A DNA stretch of 42,960 nucleotides, taken from Allomyces macrogynus ATCC 38327 (lineage: Eukaryota > Blastocladiomycota > Blastocladiomycetes > Blastocladiales > Blastocladiaceae). Both the position numbers and the translations under genes were made by a program. The notes beneath the pieces were generated by a model that was given only the letters and a program-made list of their open reading frames with translations, was not told where the DNA came from and made no database searches. The stretch lies in the NCBI GenBank assembly GCA_000151295.1, contig GG745389.1, forward strand, positions 117,182-160,141. The letters run 5' to 3'. Each line of letters begins with the position of its first letter. Position 1 is the stretch's first letter. Positions 1 to 10,943 of the stretch are shown in pieces.

Positions 1-859
1 TTCCGTCCATCGACTCTTCCCAGTCCCGGTACTGCCTTGCCGACCGGCACTGCTGCGACCGGCGCGGCCGCGACGCGCGCGCCAGAGCCGGCAGCGGCGC
101 CACCATCGCCTCGTCCATGCGCAGCTCGGCCACGTCGTCGTCGTCGTCGTCGTCGACAAGGTCGCGGCGAGCCACACCAATGAGTAGCGTTCGCAGCGCC
201 GTTTTCGCACTGGAATTGCGGCGTGCGTTGTCACAACACGGCGGGACCGACCCTTGCCAACGCTTCTTGCAACCGCGACAGATCATTCGGTTGGGCAGCA
301 CAGTGACTCTCAGCTGTTCCAACCGCACCGGATCATGACCGATCGGCCCTCTAGGCGGCAAATCAAAGTGCTCGCGCACGTCAGCCATTAGGACATAATC
401 GTCCTTGTGGCCTGTGACGACGTATGGCGAGCCGCGCCCAAATACGATAGAACCGAAGCGGTCGCCCACCAATGCAGCGCGCACATGGGCCATATTCGGC
501 GGACGAGCGGCGTCCTGCACAACATCGCACGGACGCGCGGCGGGACGACGATCAATGTACTCCTCCTCGGCCTCGGCCTCGTCCTCGCCCTCGCGTTGGC
601 CGTCGTGGTGGATGCCAGCACCGGGTTCTTGGGCAGCTCCGTTCATTTCCGCGTTGACCTCCGGCCCAACTGCGCGCATTCCGCCTGCGCGATCGAGATG
701 TTGGACAGGTTCCACGGCCTGGACCTCGTCGTCACGACTTGATAATGAATCGCCCTTGCGCAGGTCGGCGCGCAGCGCGCGCTCCGCAGCACGCGGTTCG
801 TGACCTGCGCGCTCGTCGTGCACGTTGTTGTGCGCGCCCGCATCACCCTTGACGAGCAT
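1..859 (-). CDS. Unknown protein with MRD-CC domain, copy 1 (partial)
   Basis: An open frame on the minus strand runs without a stop from an ATG at 859-857 to the left window edge, giving 286 residues; the C-terminus lies outside. I do not recognise the protein. The N-terminal half is acidic and disordered-looking. Residues at about 233-478 form a compact block containing DDYVLMADV, then CRGC and PPCC (C-x2-C-x10-CC spacing). The same block occurs at 3.9-4.1 kb and 16.7-17.0 kb in two other proteins, which shows that this frame is real. After the block comes a run of seven Asp residues (GTC repeat at about 126-155) and an Arg-rich tail. The Cys pattern suggests metal binding, but that is inference. 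The start is uncertain: the frame stays open upstream of 859 and a further exon is possible. Confidence 0.6.
   Translation of the reverse strand, partial: MLVKGDAGAHNNVHDERAGHEPRAAERALRADLRKGDSLSSRDDEVQAVEPVQHLDRAGGMRAVGPEVNAEMNGAAQEPGAGIHHDGQREGEDEAEAEEEYIDRRPAARPCDVVQDAARPPNMAHVRAALVGDRFGSIVFGRGSPYVVTGHKDDYVLMADVREHFDLPPRGPIGHDPVRLEQLRVTVLPNRMICRGCKKRWQGSVPPCCDNARRNSSAKTALRTLLIGVARRDLVDDDDDDDVAELRMDEAMVAPLPALARASRPRRSQQCRSARQYRDWEESMDG
233..478 (-). other. MRD-CC domain, copy 1
   Basis: A block of about 80 residues shared with copies at 3865-4100 and 16738-16975. The common pattern is D-x-[YF]-G, then an aromatic residue and [VI]-T, then D-x-V-x-M-x-D-[VL], LPP or LPN, and finally C-x2-C-x(9-10)-CC. 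Here the key pieces are DRFG, YVVTG, DDYVLMADV, LPP, CRGC and PPCC. The name is my own shorthand and does not refer to a known family. Confidence 0.6.
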
Positions 860-2569
860 CGGTGTCGGGTTGCTTCGTCCTTTCTCGTCCCCCCAGCGTC
901 GTTGTGTTGCTGAAGTCGCGCATGCGCATGCACGCCATTCTGGCCTTGTGGTGACGAATGTGGATGCGGCGACGAATGTGGATGTGTAACAGGGTGCGCG
1001 AACACGGTGAACGAAGCGGCATGCGGAAACAAGCAGCAGAACTTCTCTGGTGTGGCGGCTTGTGTCGGCGAAGGGCGGCGAAGTCAGTGGCAACAAAGCC
1101 ACCGCCACCGTTTGGGTGGCAAGTGGGCAAGCATGGCCAACCAGGAACAACGCCGAAAGATCTGCACATCCGTCGGGTTTTTTTGGTCCATGAACGTGGC
1201 AGTGGGCGAGAGTGTGTCCATGAGATCATGAGACAGGCAACATGGGCGAACATTAGTTAGTGTACAACCCACAAATATGGAGCAGATGAGCGACGAAACA
1301 TGTCAATCTCCTTTCCACGTCCATGGGTCATCCAGAAGCAGTCTAGATACAGACATGTTCAGATTGTGAGTTTGAGTTCCTTTGCTAAAGTTTGTCTTTG
1401 AAAATGAGCACACCCACAAGTCAATGTTGGGGTGGATATGAATTGGAGATTGATTTTGGTCAGTGATTTTGCCCACAAACATGAGGTCATTGTCACCAAG
1501 GATGATGCTGCAAATCAAGTTTGGAATTGACTTTGCCTGATTTCCAATGCATGTCATGTCAGACACAGCAAATTTGAATGCACATGGTTCTGTGAGCAAC
1601 AAATCTGAAATCGAAATGAGAATTGCTCCAGAGATCATATTTGAAAACTGAACCTAAGGTATTTGAAAAATGGCACAAAATTGAGAGCACAAGGTGATTT
1701 TGAAAACTCAATCAAATCAATGTTCACCCTCAATTCATTTTGGGTTGTGGCAGTGTATAGATGAAGGCAATGCTTGATTGAACAACTAGAGAATGGAAAA
1801 TTGAAACCCCATTTACACAAATTGTTGAGCCCCCATTTTCCCAAAACCAGCAATTGTATCCACATAGCCACTGCTATGCAACAGGGCATGATTTAGTTTC
1901 TCCAACATTTGGTGCTGCACTGCATCTGTAGATGTATGACTGTGTCAATTGCAAATGTTGTGCTTGCCTAAGGAAGTCTCACAATACACATGCCCCAACC
2001 AATTTTTAAGGCCTGCTGTCATGACTGACAAGAGCAAATGAAGCAAAGGGAGAAATGAAGCAATTAGTTCTGAAACTCATGCCAATTATATCTGCCAAAT
2101 TCTCAAACCAGTCAATACTGTCACCCATGAGCCTCAAATGTGTCAGCGCCATATTCCACAATTTTGTTGAGCTTTGCAGGATTCCATCAGCAATCAATTA
2201 CTCCTTTTCATATTCAAAGTTTGAAAAGCATCTAGCATGTACGAATTTGCAGGGCCAAATGGGACAAGGCAGGAGCAATTTGGGATGCTTCAACATTCTG
2301 GGATTTTGCAACAATAGGGACATTTCAATTGTAAAATGGGACCAAAAGGACAAACATTTGGGAATGGCAAAAGAATTTGGGAAACCTGCGCTCCAAAGTC
2401 GGAAAAGAGTCAGGTGTTTGGGAAAAGTATGAACCAACATGGAATGGCTCAGGGATGAATTTAGGAAATGAGTGGTCCAAAGTGGGACTGTTCACTTCAA
2501 TGTGGGACGGTGCCACAGTCCCCAATATTTCCACTCATGATGAGCAACAACTGAACCAGCAGTGACCAA
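860..2569. other. Gene-poor stretch, no supported gene
   Basis: The first 400 bases are GC-rich like the rest of the window. From about 1270 to 2560 the composition changes to AT-rich, with many TTTG and AAATTTG words. No frame shows codon bias, splice structure or recognisable motifs. I see no LTR, tRNA or rRNA. It may be intergenic DNA or an old non-coding repeat. Confidence 0.4.
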
Positions 2570-3150
2570 CAGGTCATGGATCTTCATGCCCAGGGCATCT
2601 GTGTGCACCTGATAGAGTACAAGGCATACCTGTGCATGTTGGTGCACAACATGCTCCAGCTGCCCAAGCTCATGGAGGCGATTGACCTGATGCAGGCCAA
2701 GTACTCGGAGTACTGGGACTTGGTGCTCCCACAGATCATTATCGGCTCCATCTTTGACCCGAACTGTCATCTGCACATGTGGGTGGCTGTTTGGGAGAGC
2801 GAGGGTGTCCTGGCCAGTGAGATTACATGGCACATGATCTTTTGACCAAGAAGTACGTTTTCTCTCAAGGAGAGTGTGCTGTTTGACTCCCACTAATCGT
2901 TGCTCTGCCATTTCATCATCATGGTGCACATGGTCAAGTACTTTGCGCAGCTCTCCAGACTTGATGTGTTGGAGCACGCCAACCTTGTGAAACTGCCTGA
3001 AGGCTGTGACGGTTGAATCCCGTCTTCTTGGCGCGAATTGGTCGCATCATGCAGCTGATGTTGTCCTTGGTGAGTATGAGCATAGTCTCCACACCCGCCT
3101 GGACGGTGGTGAGAGCAGCAATGACGAGTAGTTTGGAAAATTTTGGTTTT
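2570..3150 (+). pseudogene. Decayed coding fragment, family unknown
   Basis: From about 2576 to 2845 the plus strand encodes some 89 residues with marked G/C preference at third positions, unlike the surrounding AT-rich DNA; this supports former coding on the plus strand. It includes MDLHAQGICVHLIEYKAYL and a WDLVLPQIIIGSIFDP stretch. After 2830 coding-like text continues but hops between frames: LLTKKYVFSQGE in one, then MVHMVKYFAQLSRLDVLEHA at about 2922-2980 in another, then a further frame near 3016-3130. Frameshifts and stops separate the pieces, so this looks like a degraded gene or transposon remnant. I cannot assign a family. Splicing could join some pieces, but I found no convincing intron borders. 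Confidence 0.35.
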
Positions 3151-3768
3151 TCATTTTGCATCATTCAATGTAATGTTTTTGGGGTTGCTTGCGCCAGTTT
3201 GATGAGAAAGCGTCCATCAGCAGTTTGGGCAAAGTCTGTCTTGCCCATTCATTCCCAAGGCTACATATGTTACTGCGTTCAAGACGCAAGCCTTTTTGGC
3301 GGAGGACGGTGGAGTGTCGCTAGTCGACACGTTGGTGCGAGTAACAAGAGCAATGACAGGCATGGTCAGTTCCAACATGCGCTTGTCTCCAACACGCGTG
3401 CTGCTTGACGATGGAAATGCGCAATCGCAAATCTGATTCCACTTTTGCATTGCAACTTTTCATTCCGCATAAGGGAGTGGAATTTTTGCACGAGGTTAGT
3501 GGATGGTTGGTACCGAACCGGCGAGTTCGTTTCCGAGCGCACAATTCTGGTCCACCTTCTCCACTTTCTCCCCGCCACCGCGACCTGCGTGCGAACCGGA
3601 TCAGCTCGATCATCAACGCATCACCAATCCCTGTCGTTGTTTTACTCCTCCTCTGCAAACAACGAGAATCCACGCTTTATCCGTCACAGATCCTCTTCCT
3701 CTTCCTCCTCCTCTGCCACCGCCTCCTAGTCGTCGCCCTCGTCGTCGTCGTCATCATCACCTTCCCCA
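3151..3768. other. Intergenic, 3' of MRD-CC gene copy 2
   Basis: No gene supported. It holds a TCC/CTC-rich pyrimidine run at about 3645-3730 that gives long but featureless open frames. It lies just beyond the stop of the minus-strand gene ending at 3769 and may include its 3' UTR. Confidence 0.4.
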
Positions 3769-5097
3769 TCACCACCACCTCGCACCGCCTCCCGCCCCTG
3801 CCGCCACCGCCCCATGCACTACCATCGCATGCTTGCTCCCGCTCGGCCCCTTGACCCTCCCGCAACAACACGCCGTGCGAAATGTGTACGGCGCATGCCC
3901 ACATGCCACACAGTACCGCGCCATCTCCCGCACAACGCGTACCGCGCCCATGGCCGCATGGTTCCAGGCTGGGCCCCGGCCAACCGGCGGCAAATGCATG
4001 GCCGCGCGCACGTCGCGCATGGGCACATGGTCGGTCACGTCGCCGGTGATTTGAAATGAAGGCGTGAGGAGAACGGCGCCGTATGGGTCAGCGAGGAGGG
4101 CGCGGCGTTGCGCGCGTGTGGGCTGGACCGGGTCCGCATGACAACGTGGACTTGAGTGGGCGGCGTGCGAGTCGGCGGCGTGGTCCTCGGGGTCCGACTC
4201 GGAGTCAGAGTCAGCGTCGGCCGCGAGGTCCACGTGAAGCGGTCGAGGGACGCGGTCCGTCGCATCCGCTTGTGTGCACGAGCGTGAGCAGCGCGGGAGG
4301 GCCGTGCGTCGGCGGCGTCGCTAACCCCCCTCCGCGTCGTTCTCGTCGGCCTCGTCGTCGCTGGAATCGGTCTCTGCGTAGCAGTAGCACACCAAGCATT
4401 TCCCGCTGCGCAAACGACGTGGGCTCGCAGGCGGCGGCGGTGCCGCAGCGGGTGCCGGACTTGGCCGCGGGTTCGAGCGCACTGCAGGACGCACAAGTCG
4501 ACGCTCGGGCCGCCCCAATGGATGGCCGTGCGCGTCGTTGGCGGGCGGAGCTGGCGGCATATCGACTGCGGTGGACGCCTTGGACCGTGCAATTTGCGCG
4601 CGCGAACCGTGTCCGCCATCGGCTCCGTGGTCGTTGTTGAGCACGCCAGCTGCGGGTCCGCCGTGTTCGTATTGACCACGCACGACACGGTCCCACTCGG
4701 CCTGCACGTCGCCGCACGCCGCGCGCCACTCGGCGTCGATCAACGCCAGCGCATCGGTCAAATCGCGCAGGCCCGGGAACACGGCGAGGTCGGCGCCGTC
4801 GTCGTTGAGCGTGGTCGTGGCGAGCTCGTGCAGGTCCAGGGACGCTTGCTGCGCAGACGCGAGGGCACGCGTCGCACGGTCGATGGCGTGCAGACGCCCC
4901 GCGAGCTCGTGCAGAACGGGGTCGGCATGTTTGTGGACATGGCACACATGTGCTTGCGAAAGGGAGAGGGTGAGAAAGAAAGGGAGAGAGTGAAAGAGTG
5001 AGAAAGAAAGGTGGAAACGTGCGTGCGCGCCAGTTTTGGGCCAGCGACCGACACGCGAACGCTTAGCTCCATTTCCGGAACGACTCGCGCGGTGCAT
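3769..5097 (-). CDS. Unknown protein with C-terminal MRD-CC domain, copy 2
   Basis: Proposed minus-strand gene. The last exon is 3769-4268. It joins the preceding exon, which ends at 4326, across a 57-nt intron (GTTAGC...CACAAG) that keeps one frame and removes a stop. The upstream coding text starts near 4957 after a strong pyrimidine tract and CAAG acceptor. The first exon is unclear; the ATG at 5097-5095 is the nearest candidate upstream and is in frame even without splicing. The N-terminal 100 residues look helical (LHELAGRLHAIDRATRAL), followed by a Pro/Ala-rich linker and acidic runs (TDSSDDEADENDAEG, DADSDSESDPED). The C-terminus holds the block shared with genes at 1-859 and 16725-17726: FQITGDVTDHVPMRDV, LPP, CVAC and TACC. 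Function unknown; a metal-bound fold is possible. Confidence 0.5.
3865..4100 (-). other. MRD-CC domain, copy 2
   Basis: Shares RALLADPYGAVLLT, FQIT, TDHVPMRDV, LPP and the C-x2-C-x10-CC ending with copy 1, and PMRD with copy 3. It is C-terminal, as in copy 3. Confidence 0.6.
4957..5012. repeat. Homopurine/homopyrimidine tract
   Basis: The plus strand is almost pure GA here (repeats of GGGAGAG and GAAAGAAAGG). On the minus strand it is the pyrimidine tract just before the CAAG acceptor of MRD-CC gene copy 2. Such tracts can form triplex DNA, but the splice role explains it adequately. Confidence 0.5.
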
Positions 5098-5446
5098 GGT
5101 CAGGCGCGCGACTCGGTTCTCAAAAACGACACGGACCGCCGGGCGGCAAGCGCACATCTCCATCCGGAATTGACATGCGTTACGGCGCGCAAGGGGGCGG
5201 CGCAACACGAGCCGCTCAGGGTCGCCAATCAAGAAACCAGACCGCCAAAATGTGCCATTGACAGTCGTCAACGCCGTGAGGCTGCGAAAGTGTTGCTGAT
5301 GGGTGGAGAGGGTGGTGGAGGGGTTGATTAGCCCCGGCTCGCAAGCGCACAGCAGCAACATGGCAGACACTCTCACACCAACAACATACCTCGTGCAAAC
5401 TTAACTTCCTCGTCCATCAAGCAAATCAATCCCGCACGCCGAAAAT

Positions 5447-6207
5447 TCATTGATAAGCCGACCTGTACAGCATCTGCAGCGCATACTGCCGCGTCTCGGC
5501 ATCCCAAAACGTGAAAAACTTGCCCTCCCCCATATCCACCTCCTTGGCCGGGATCTTGAACGCAACCGTCTCGTAGGGCTCGGCCGCCACCACCACATAC
5601 TGGAAATCGCGGTTTGGCACTTCCTGCCGCTGCTCGTACGCGCCCATGAATCGGTGCCGCGGCCGCTCGCCGTCCTTGATTTGCGGGTACTCGATTCGGA
5701 ACAGAAAACCGTGCTGCCGCGTATCCGGGTCGCGCACTTTGGTCACCGTGTAACCCGGCCGCCCGATTTTCAGAAAGTGTTTCTTTGGGACGAGCGCCAT
5801 GGTTGGCGCTTGTGGGGCCGCGGCTTGCGGGGCGGAGAGGCCCTGTTCGCGCGCTTCGCGGGCAGCGCGGCGCGCGAGATTGGCTTGGTGCTTTTTGCCC
5901 TGCGTGTGCGCGAGGTAGCTGCCTTCGTTGGTGTGCAGCGTCAGACACAGCTTGCATTCGTACGACCCGAGGTGGTTCTAGCAGTCGGGTGAGGCGAGCG
6001 TGCGTGCGTCAGTTGGGATGACGGGAGCGAGTGACGGGTGGAAAGCGCAAAAGCGAGCGTAACCTTGAGGATATACGGGTCCTTGGCAAGGTCAATCGTC
6101 TCCAGGGCCAGCTTGCGCAGCCGTTCGCGCCGGTCGACGTTGCTCTCTGACTGGCCAGCGACACCGCCGGACCCAATCTTGGACCCGACGCGGTTTTGGC
6201 GATCCAT
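5447..6207 (-). CDS. SF3A2: Splicing factor 3A subunit 2 (SF3a66/Prp11)
   Basis: Component of the SF3a complex of the U2 snRNP, which acts in branch-site recognition during prespliceosome assembly in the nucleus. Exon 1 is 6064-6207 (48 codons) and exon 2 is 5447-5977, with an 86-nt GT...CTAG intron at 5978-6063, phase 0; the product is 224 residues. The N-terminus has the family signature GSGGVAGQSESNVDRRERLR. Exon 2 opens with NHLGSYECKLC, a U1-type/matrin zinc finger (C-x2-C-x12-H-x5-H). It is followed by the conserved core KIGRPGYTVTK, RHRFMGAYEQR and AAEPYETVAFKIP. The protein stops right after the core (YRSAYQ) and lacks the Pro-rich tail of animal SF3A2, so it resembles compact fungal forms. 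Identification is secure. Confidence 0.96.
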
Positions 6208-6671
6208 GGTGACGGTGCGGGTGGGGTGGTGGGTTACAGGTCGGGTTCACGGTCGAGTGGAACGCGCAGGTGCGGTCGCGTCGGCTTGGGGCTGATGGCA
6301 ATAGCTGGTTCTTGATGCGGGCGACCGAGTGCGCCAAGTTGGAGAAGGTTGATGTCGCGAGCACTTGGTGGATGTCGATGTCGATGTTGTCGACAGTGGT
6401 GGTCGCAAACGGGTCGTGACAGAAAACGGGCTTCTTTGCACCACGTGCGACCACGTCGTTCAGGTAACTCGGCACTCCGCTCAATCTCATTTCCTTCTGC
6501 TGTCTGTGGCAACCGTTCCCGGCGGCAAATGGGATGATGGGGGTACTGTGCCGTCTTGGTTGCCACGATGGGCCAAGAAGTGCTGGCAGGCTAGACCAGA
6601 GGCGCACGATGCAATCGCAATCAAAAGACGGATCCAAAATCGACAGCAAAACTCGCAAATCGCTCTTCCAT
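6208..6671. other. Intergenic between SF3A2 and pseudokinase gene
   Basis: Both neighbours are on the minus strand, so this holds the 3' end of the pseudokinase gene and the promoter of SF3A2. No gene or clear motif seen. Confidence 0.5.
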
Positions 6672-8148
6672 TTACAGATCCTCCTCCTCGTCATCATCGA
6701 CCGCCGCCCAATCAATGTTCTCGGTCGCCTTGGCCCACCCGGCCGTCGCCTGCGCGAGCCACGCGGCGCCGTCCTGCTTCGCTCCTGCACTTGCACCTGC
6801 ACTCACCGCCGACCCAGTCGCCGACGGTCCCGCGGGCGCCGTGGCCGCACGCGTATGCCTCGGCGGCGCGGACTCCATGGCCTGCCACGCGCGCAGAGCG
6901 CTCGGGTCGCCCTGCACCGGCACCTCACGGTGGCCATGATGGTGGTTGTTGCGGGACTTTCCTCCACCTCCACCGCGTGCCGAATGGTGGTCGCGGCGCG
7001 TTCGCGACCCGGACCGGTTCCGCCCCGACCCACCGCCGTGCGACGGGGACCTCTGTTTCCGGTGGTGATGAGCTTCGTCGTTCCGCTGCGAGGCCGCCAA
7101 TTGTCGCTCGAGTTCAGCGACTCGTGCGCGCAATTCCGCAACTACCGCGTCATGTTCGCTGGGTGCGGTCGGCGGTACCATTTCCGCGACCATCGCGTCG
7201 TATTCGGGCGTTTCCCCCTCGACCAATGCCCGCGCGCGACGTAAATTGCGCAATAGCCATGCCGGGCCGTTCGGGACCACCTCGCGTAACGGCGTCGTCG
7301 ACTTAAGCCTCGCCATCTCGTCGGTGCTCGCACCCGAAGACCACGGCAGTGGGTGGAGGACGTCGGCGAGACTCAGGAGCGCGGCCTCGACGTCGTCTGC
7401 GGCTGTCATCGGGGATCCGAAGGGCCGGCGGTGCGCCTTGAGCGACCAGGACCGCACGTGGTGCGCGTCCGTCTCCGACGTCGTCCACGGCTGATCCCAG
7501 CCGACGAGCAAGACGGCCGCGGGAGGCGCGAGGAGGATCGAGTCCGGGTGCAGTGCGCCGTGCACGTGGCCAAGGGAGTGCGCAGTTTGTAAGGCGCGCA
7601 AGAGAGCAGTCGCGATGCGGGCCGCGTGGCGGCGGATCGTGTCGGGCGCGCATTGCGCGAGTGGGGTGCCGACGAGTTGCGTGATGAGGAAGGACCGTGG
7701 GGAGCCGAAGAGACGGTCGGTGCCGGCGGCGAGGAGAGGTGGGGCGACGGGTGGGGCTGGGGATTGGTTGGTGTGCATCAGAAACAGAGATCTGCACAAA
7801 GAGAAGAGAGCAGCAGTCCGCACTCGTGGCGCTTAGTTCCTTGATAATGCTCGCCTCGCGCGCAATTTCGTCCACCTGGTCGGCGTGGGTCGAGACGATG
7901 CCGGCAGCGGGCTCGCGGCACTTGAGCACGGCGTCGAGCTTGTCGGCGTGCCGGACGGCCTTGATGACACGGTGGCGGCGCGGCGGATCTGCTGGTAGTT
8001 CGGTCCCCGCGGCGACGCTGGGCGGTGGTGCGCGCGGCAGCAGGCCGGCAAACGAGAAAGTCGACCTGACGAGACTTGAAGTCGACGAGGTTGGTGGTGT
8101 CGGTGCGGATGCGGTCATGATGGGCGATGCTGGTCGTGGTGGCGGCAT
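6672..8148 (-). CDS. Casein-kinase-1-like pseudokinase
   Basis: Exon 1 is 7824-8148 and exon 2 is 6672-7756, joined across a 67-nt GTGCGG...CCCCAG intron in phase 1; the product is 469 residues, with the ATG at 8148 (a second in-frame ATG lies at 8118). The first exon has a VLK lysine followed by a helix with a conserved-looking Glu (REASIIKEL), matching beta3 and helix C. Exon 2 has HSLGHVHGALHPDSILL where active kinases have HRDxKPxN, and VLLVGWD where DFG is expected. DDVEAALLSLADVLHPLPW resembles the CK1 signature around DDLESLGY. No Gly-rich loop is visible. Loss of the catalytic Asp argues for a scaffold or regulator. The C-terminal 230 residues are a short coiled coil, then His/Arg/Gly-rich low complexity, and an acidic end. 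The kinase assignment is by motif only. Confidence 0.72.
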
Positions 8149-8978
8149 GGGCGCGGCGTGCGGGCAGTGTGGCGCATGCAGGGGGCAGTGCAGGCCGGTT
8201 GGTGCGCGGTTGTCGTCGTCGCGGTCGTCGTGCTGGCCGGTGTCGGGCCGAGTCCGGCCGGCTCAGCGACGGTGGCGGTGGCCGTGGCGGTCACGGAGGT
8301 GGGTGGTGCGGTGGACGGCCCACGTGGCCGGGAAAGGCCTGCGCATCTGCGCTGGCGAGCCGTCCGTCCGTCGGGAGTGGCTGGGCGCTCGGAACGTGAC
8401 CGCGTGTCATCCAGGTTGCGCCCGCACCGCACGCCAAGCTTGGCTTTCACGCCCGCCCCGCCCCGCCCCGACCCCCCGACCACCACCACCGCGCTGCCCA
8501 CGTCGTCGACTCGGCCCGCCCACGACGGCGACTGCTGTCGACCGCATCCCGGCCGCGCACTCCGCTCGCCGTCAACGCCCTTCACGGCCCGACCCTCTCG
8601 GCGCCAGCGCTGCGCTCAAAAGGGTCGCCGCCCCCGCAAGCGGCCAACCGCCCCACTCGCGCCAAGGCAACGCGCAGCACGCAACCCGCTCACCTGCACT
8701 GGGACCAACCGCATCGCGAGCTGCTGCACGCTGCAAGCACGATTGCCGCGCGCGCCGTACCCGTCGACGATCCTCGCGCGCGCCTGCCTCTGCTCTCCGC
8801 ACCACGTTGCCTGTCGCTGCTCTCGATCCGCGACTGCGGCCCTCGCACGACCCGTTTTCCGACCGACACCTGCCAGCGTCAACGATCCGGTCGATACCGG
8901 CACAAGCGCAACCGCTCCCGCTCCTCTGTCCCGCTCTCGAACCGCCGCGCGCCGTTCGCTCCTTGCCCAACGCCCACC
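8149..8978. other. Divergent promoter region, pseudokinase / PDK
   Basis: This 830-base region separates two genes transcribed away from each other. It is very GC-rich, with a CCCCGCCCCG run at about 8451-8477 resembling GC boxes. No gene supported; the long open plus-strand frame through it is a composition effect. Confidence 0.45.
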
Positions 8979-10266
8979 ATGGCCGCAAGGTTACCCGAAG
9001 CGCTCTACGACAAGATCAAGTTTTTCGCCAAGTTCCCGCAGACCTCGGTCTCGTTGCGGCAAATGGTCGAGTTTGGTCCGTCTGTTGCTCCTGATTTCAA
9101 CGCGTCTCTCGCTCGCGATCCGCGCGTGTCTCACCCTCTTTGCAAACACAGGCACCAAACCCACCGTCGGCACCATGTTCAAGGCCACGCAGTTTTTACG
9201 CGAGGAACTACCCGTGCGGCTCGCGCACCGCGTCGTGGAACTCGAAAACCTGCCCTACAACTTGTCCAACATGGCCTCGGTCCGTCGCGTGCGCGACTGG
9301 TACGCCGAGTCGTTTACCGAACTCGTCGACTTCCCGCGCATGGAAACGCCCGCGGCACTCAAGGCGCGCGACCGCGTTACCGTCGATGCCAATGGCCATG
9401 TCGTACCCCCACCGATTCACCGGTACTTCACGCCCGTCGATCCGGCCGCCGCGGTGCCTGCCGAGTGCGAGGCGTATAATGCCGAGTTTGTGGAACTGAT
9501 TGAGAATATTAAGCGGCGGCACGACCCGACGGTGGCCACGGTCGCGCAGGGCATCAAGGAACTCAAGGCACAGCACGGGTTACCGCACATTGACGCGCAA
9601 GTGCAAAACTTCCTCGACCGATTCTACATGTCGCGCATTGGCATTCGCATGCTGATTGGGCAGCACGTGGCGCTGCACAAGTTGCCGGCGCGCGACGACT
9701 ATGTCGGAATTATTTGCACCAAGACCAATGTCGCGCAAGTCGCGCAAGAGGCGATTGACAACGCGCGGTTCATTTGCGAAGACCACTATGCGCTCTTTTC
9801 CGCACCGAACGTGCAGTTGTATTGCCCCGACGACTTGCACTTCATGTACGTGCCGAGCCACCTGCACCATATGCTCTTTGAGCTGCTCAAGAACTCGCTG
9901 CGCGCCGTCGTCGAGCGGTACGGGCCCGACGCCGACCATTTCCCGCCCGTGAAGGTTGTCGTGGCCGAGGGCCGCGAGGATATTACCATCAAGGTCTCGG
10001 ACGAGGGCGGCGGGATCGCGCGGTCGGGGATGCCCTTGATTTGGACCTACCTGTATACGACGGCGCCCGCGCAGCCCGAGCCCGAGACACCCGGATCGTC
10101 GGATTTCAAGGCGCCGATGGCGGGGTTTGGGTACGGGTTGCCGCTGTCGCGCCTGTACGCAAGGTATTTTGGTGGGGATCTGCGGCTGATTTCCATGGAG
10201 GGGTACGGCACCGACGCGTACCTGCATTTGTCGCGGTTGTCGGACTCGGAGGAGCCGCTGCCGTGA
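8979..10266 (+). CDS. PDK: Pyruvate dehydrogenase kinase (mitochondrial)
   Basis: Phosphorylates the E1-alpha subunit of pyruvate dehydrogenase and switches the complex off; family members act in the mitochondrial matrix. Exon 1 is 8979-9075 and exon 2 is 9152-10266, with a 76-nt GTCCGT...ACACAG intron in phase 1; the product is 403 residues, usual for the family. The N-terminus has the helical lipoyl-binding-type domain (FPQTSVSLRQMVEFG, LREELPVRLAHRV, RIGIRMLIGQH with the family His). The GHKL ATPase domain shows the N-box ELLKNSLRAVVE, the G1 box DEGGGI and the G2 box GFGYGLPLSRLYARYFGGDL. A branched-chain ketoacid dehydrogenase kinase is a close alternative, but the sequence around SVRRVRDWYAESF and FPRMETP fits PDK well. 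Confidence 0.93.
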
Positions 10267-10943
10267 TTGTTGGGCCGCGGGTCGGGGTGGAGTGAACGGG
10301 GAACAGCAAACGGAAAACGTAATCAGACACCATTTGGGGAGGACGCGCTGGGCGTCCACGGGGCCCGCGGCACGGGTCCTCGTCCGCTGCAACGACATGC
10401 GTATCGTATCTGTTTGGTTCTTGTTGGATTGTGAGCACGCGGCGGTAAGTATGAACAAGCGGGCAGGGCCGGATCAGAGGCGCCCTGGACACGCGGGTTG
10501 TTCGAGATCGTGTCTGGGCGCGACTGGCACGATGCTCTGGATCGCTGGCCAGCAAACGTGGGCCGGCGTGCGTCGGCGCGCGCCGTGATGTCTATGCGCA
10601 TGCCGAGGCGGAGTGCGTGCGTCTGCAGCGTGCAGTGGTGGCCGTGGCAGGCAGGCGTGCGAGACGCGGCGCGGCGGGCGTCTCCCAGCGCACATCACCG
10701 TCTTCGCAGCAGCGGCCGCCACTCTCCAGGCGACCGACCTCCCTCCCTTGTCGCGCGCTCCTCGTCTTCATTTCGGCTCCGCACCACGCGCGACGGGCTG
10801 CAAAGCACGCGCACGCCCTCTCCCGCCAAGACGCGTCGCGCCCAGCGCTGCCGCTCCCGCTCCCACCCGCTCGCTTAATACCCACCACCCGCCCGGTCGC
10901 TGACCTCGACCACGGGCCCACCACACCACGAAACAACACTGCC
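10267..10943. other. Intergenic, PDK 3' end and debranching-enzyme promoter
   Basis: Separates two plus-strand genes. No RNA gene, TATA box or small gene is convincing; the many open frames reflect high GC content. Confidence 0.45.
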
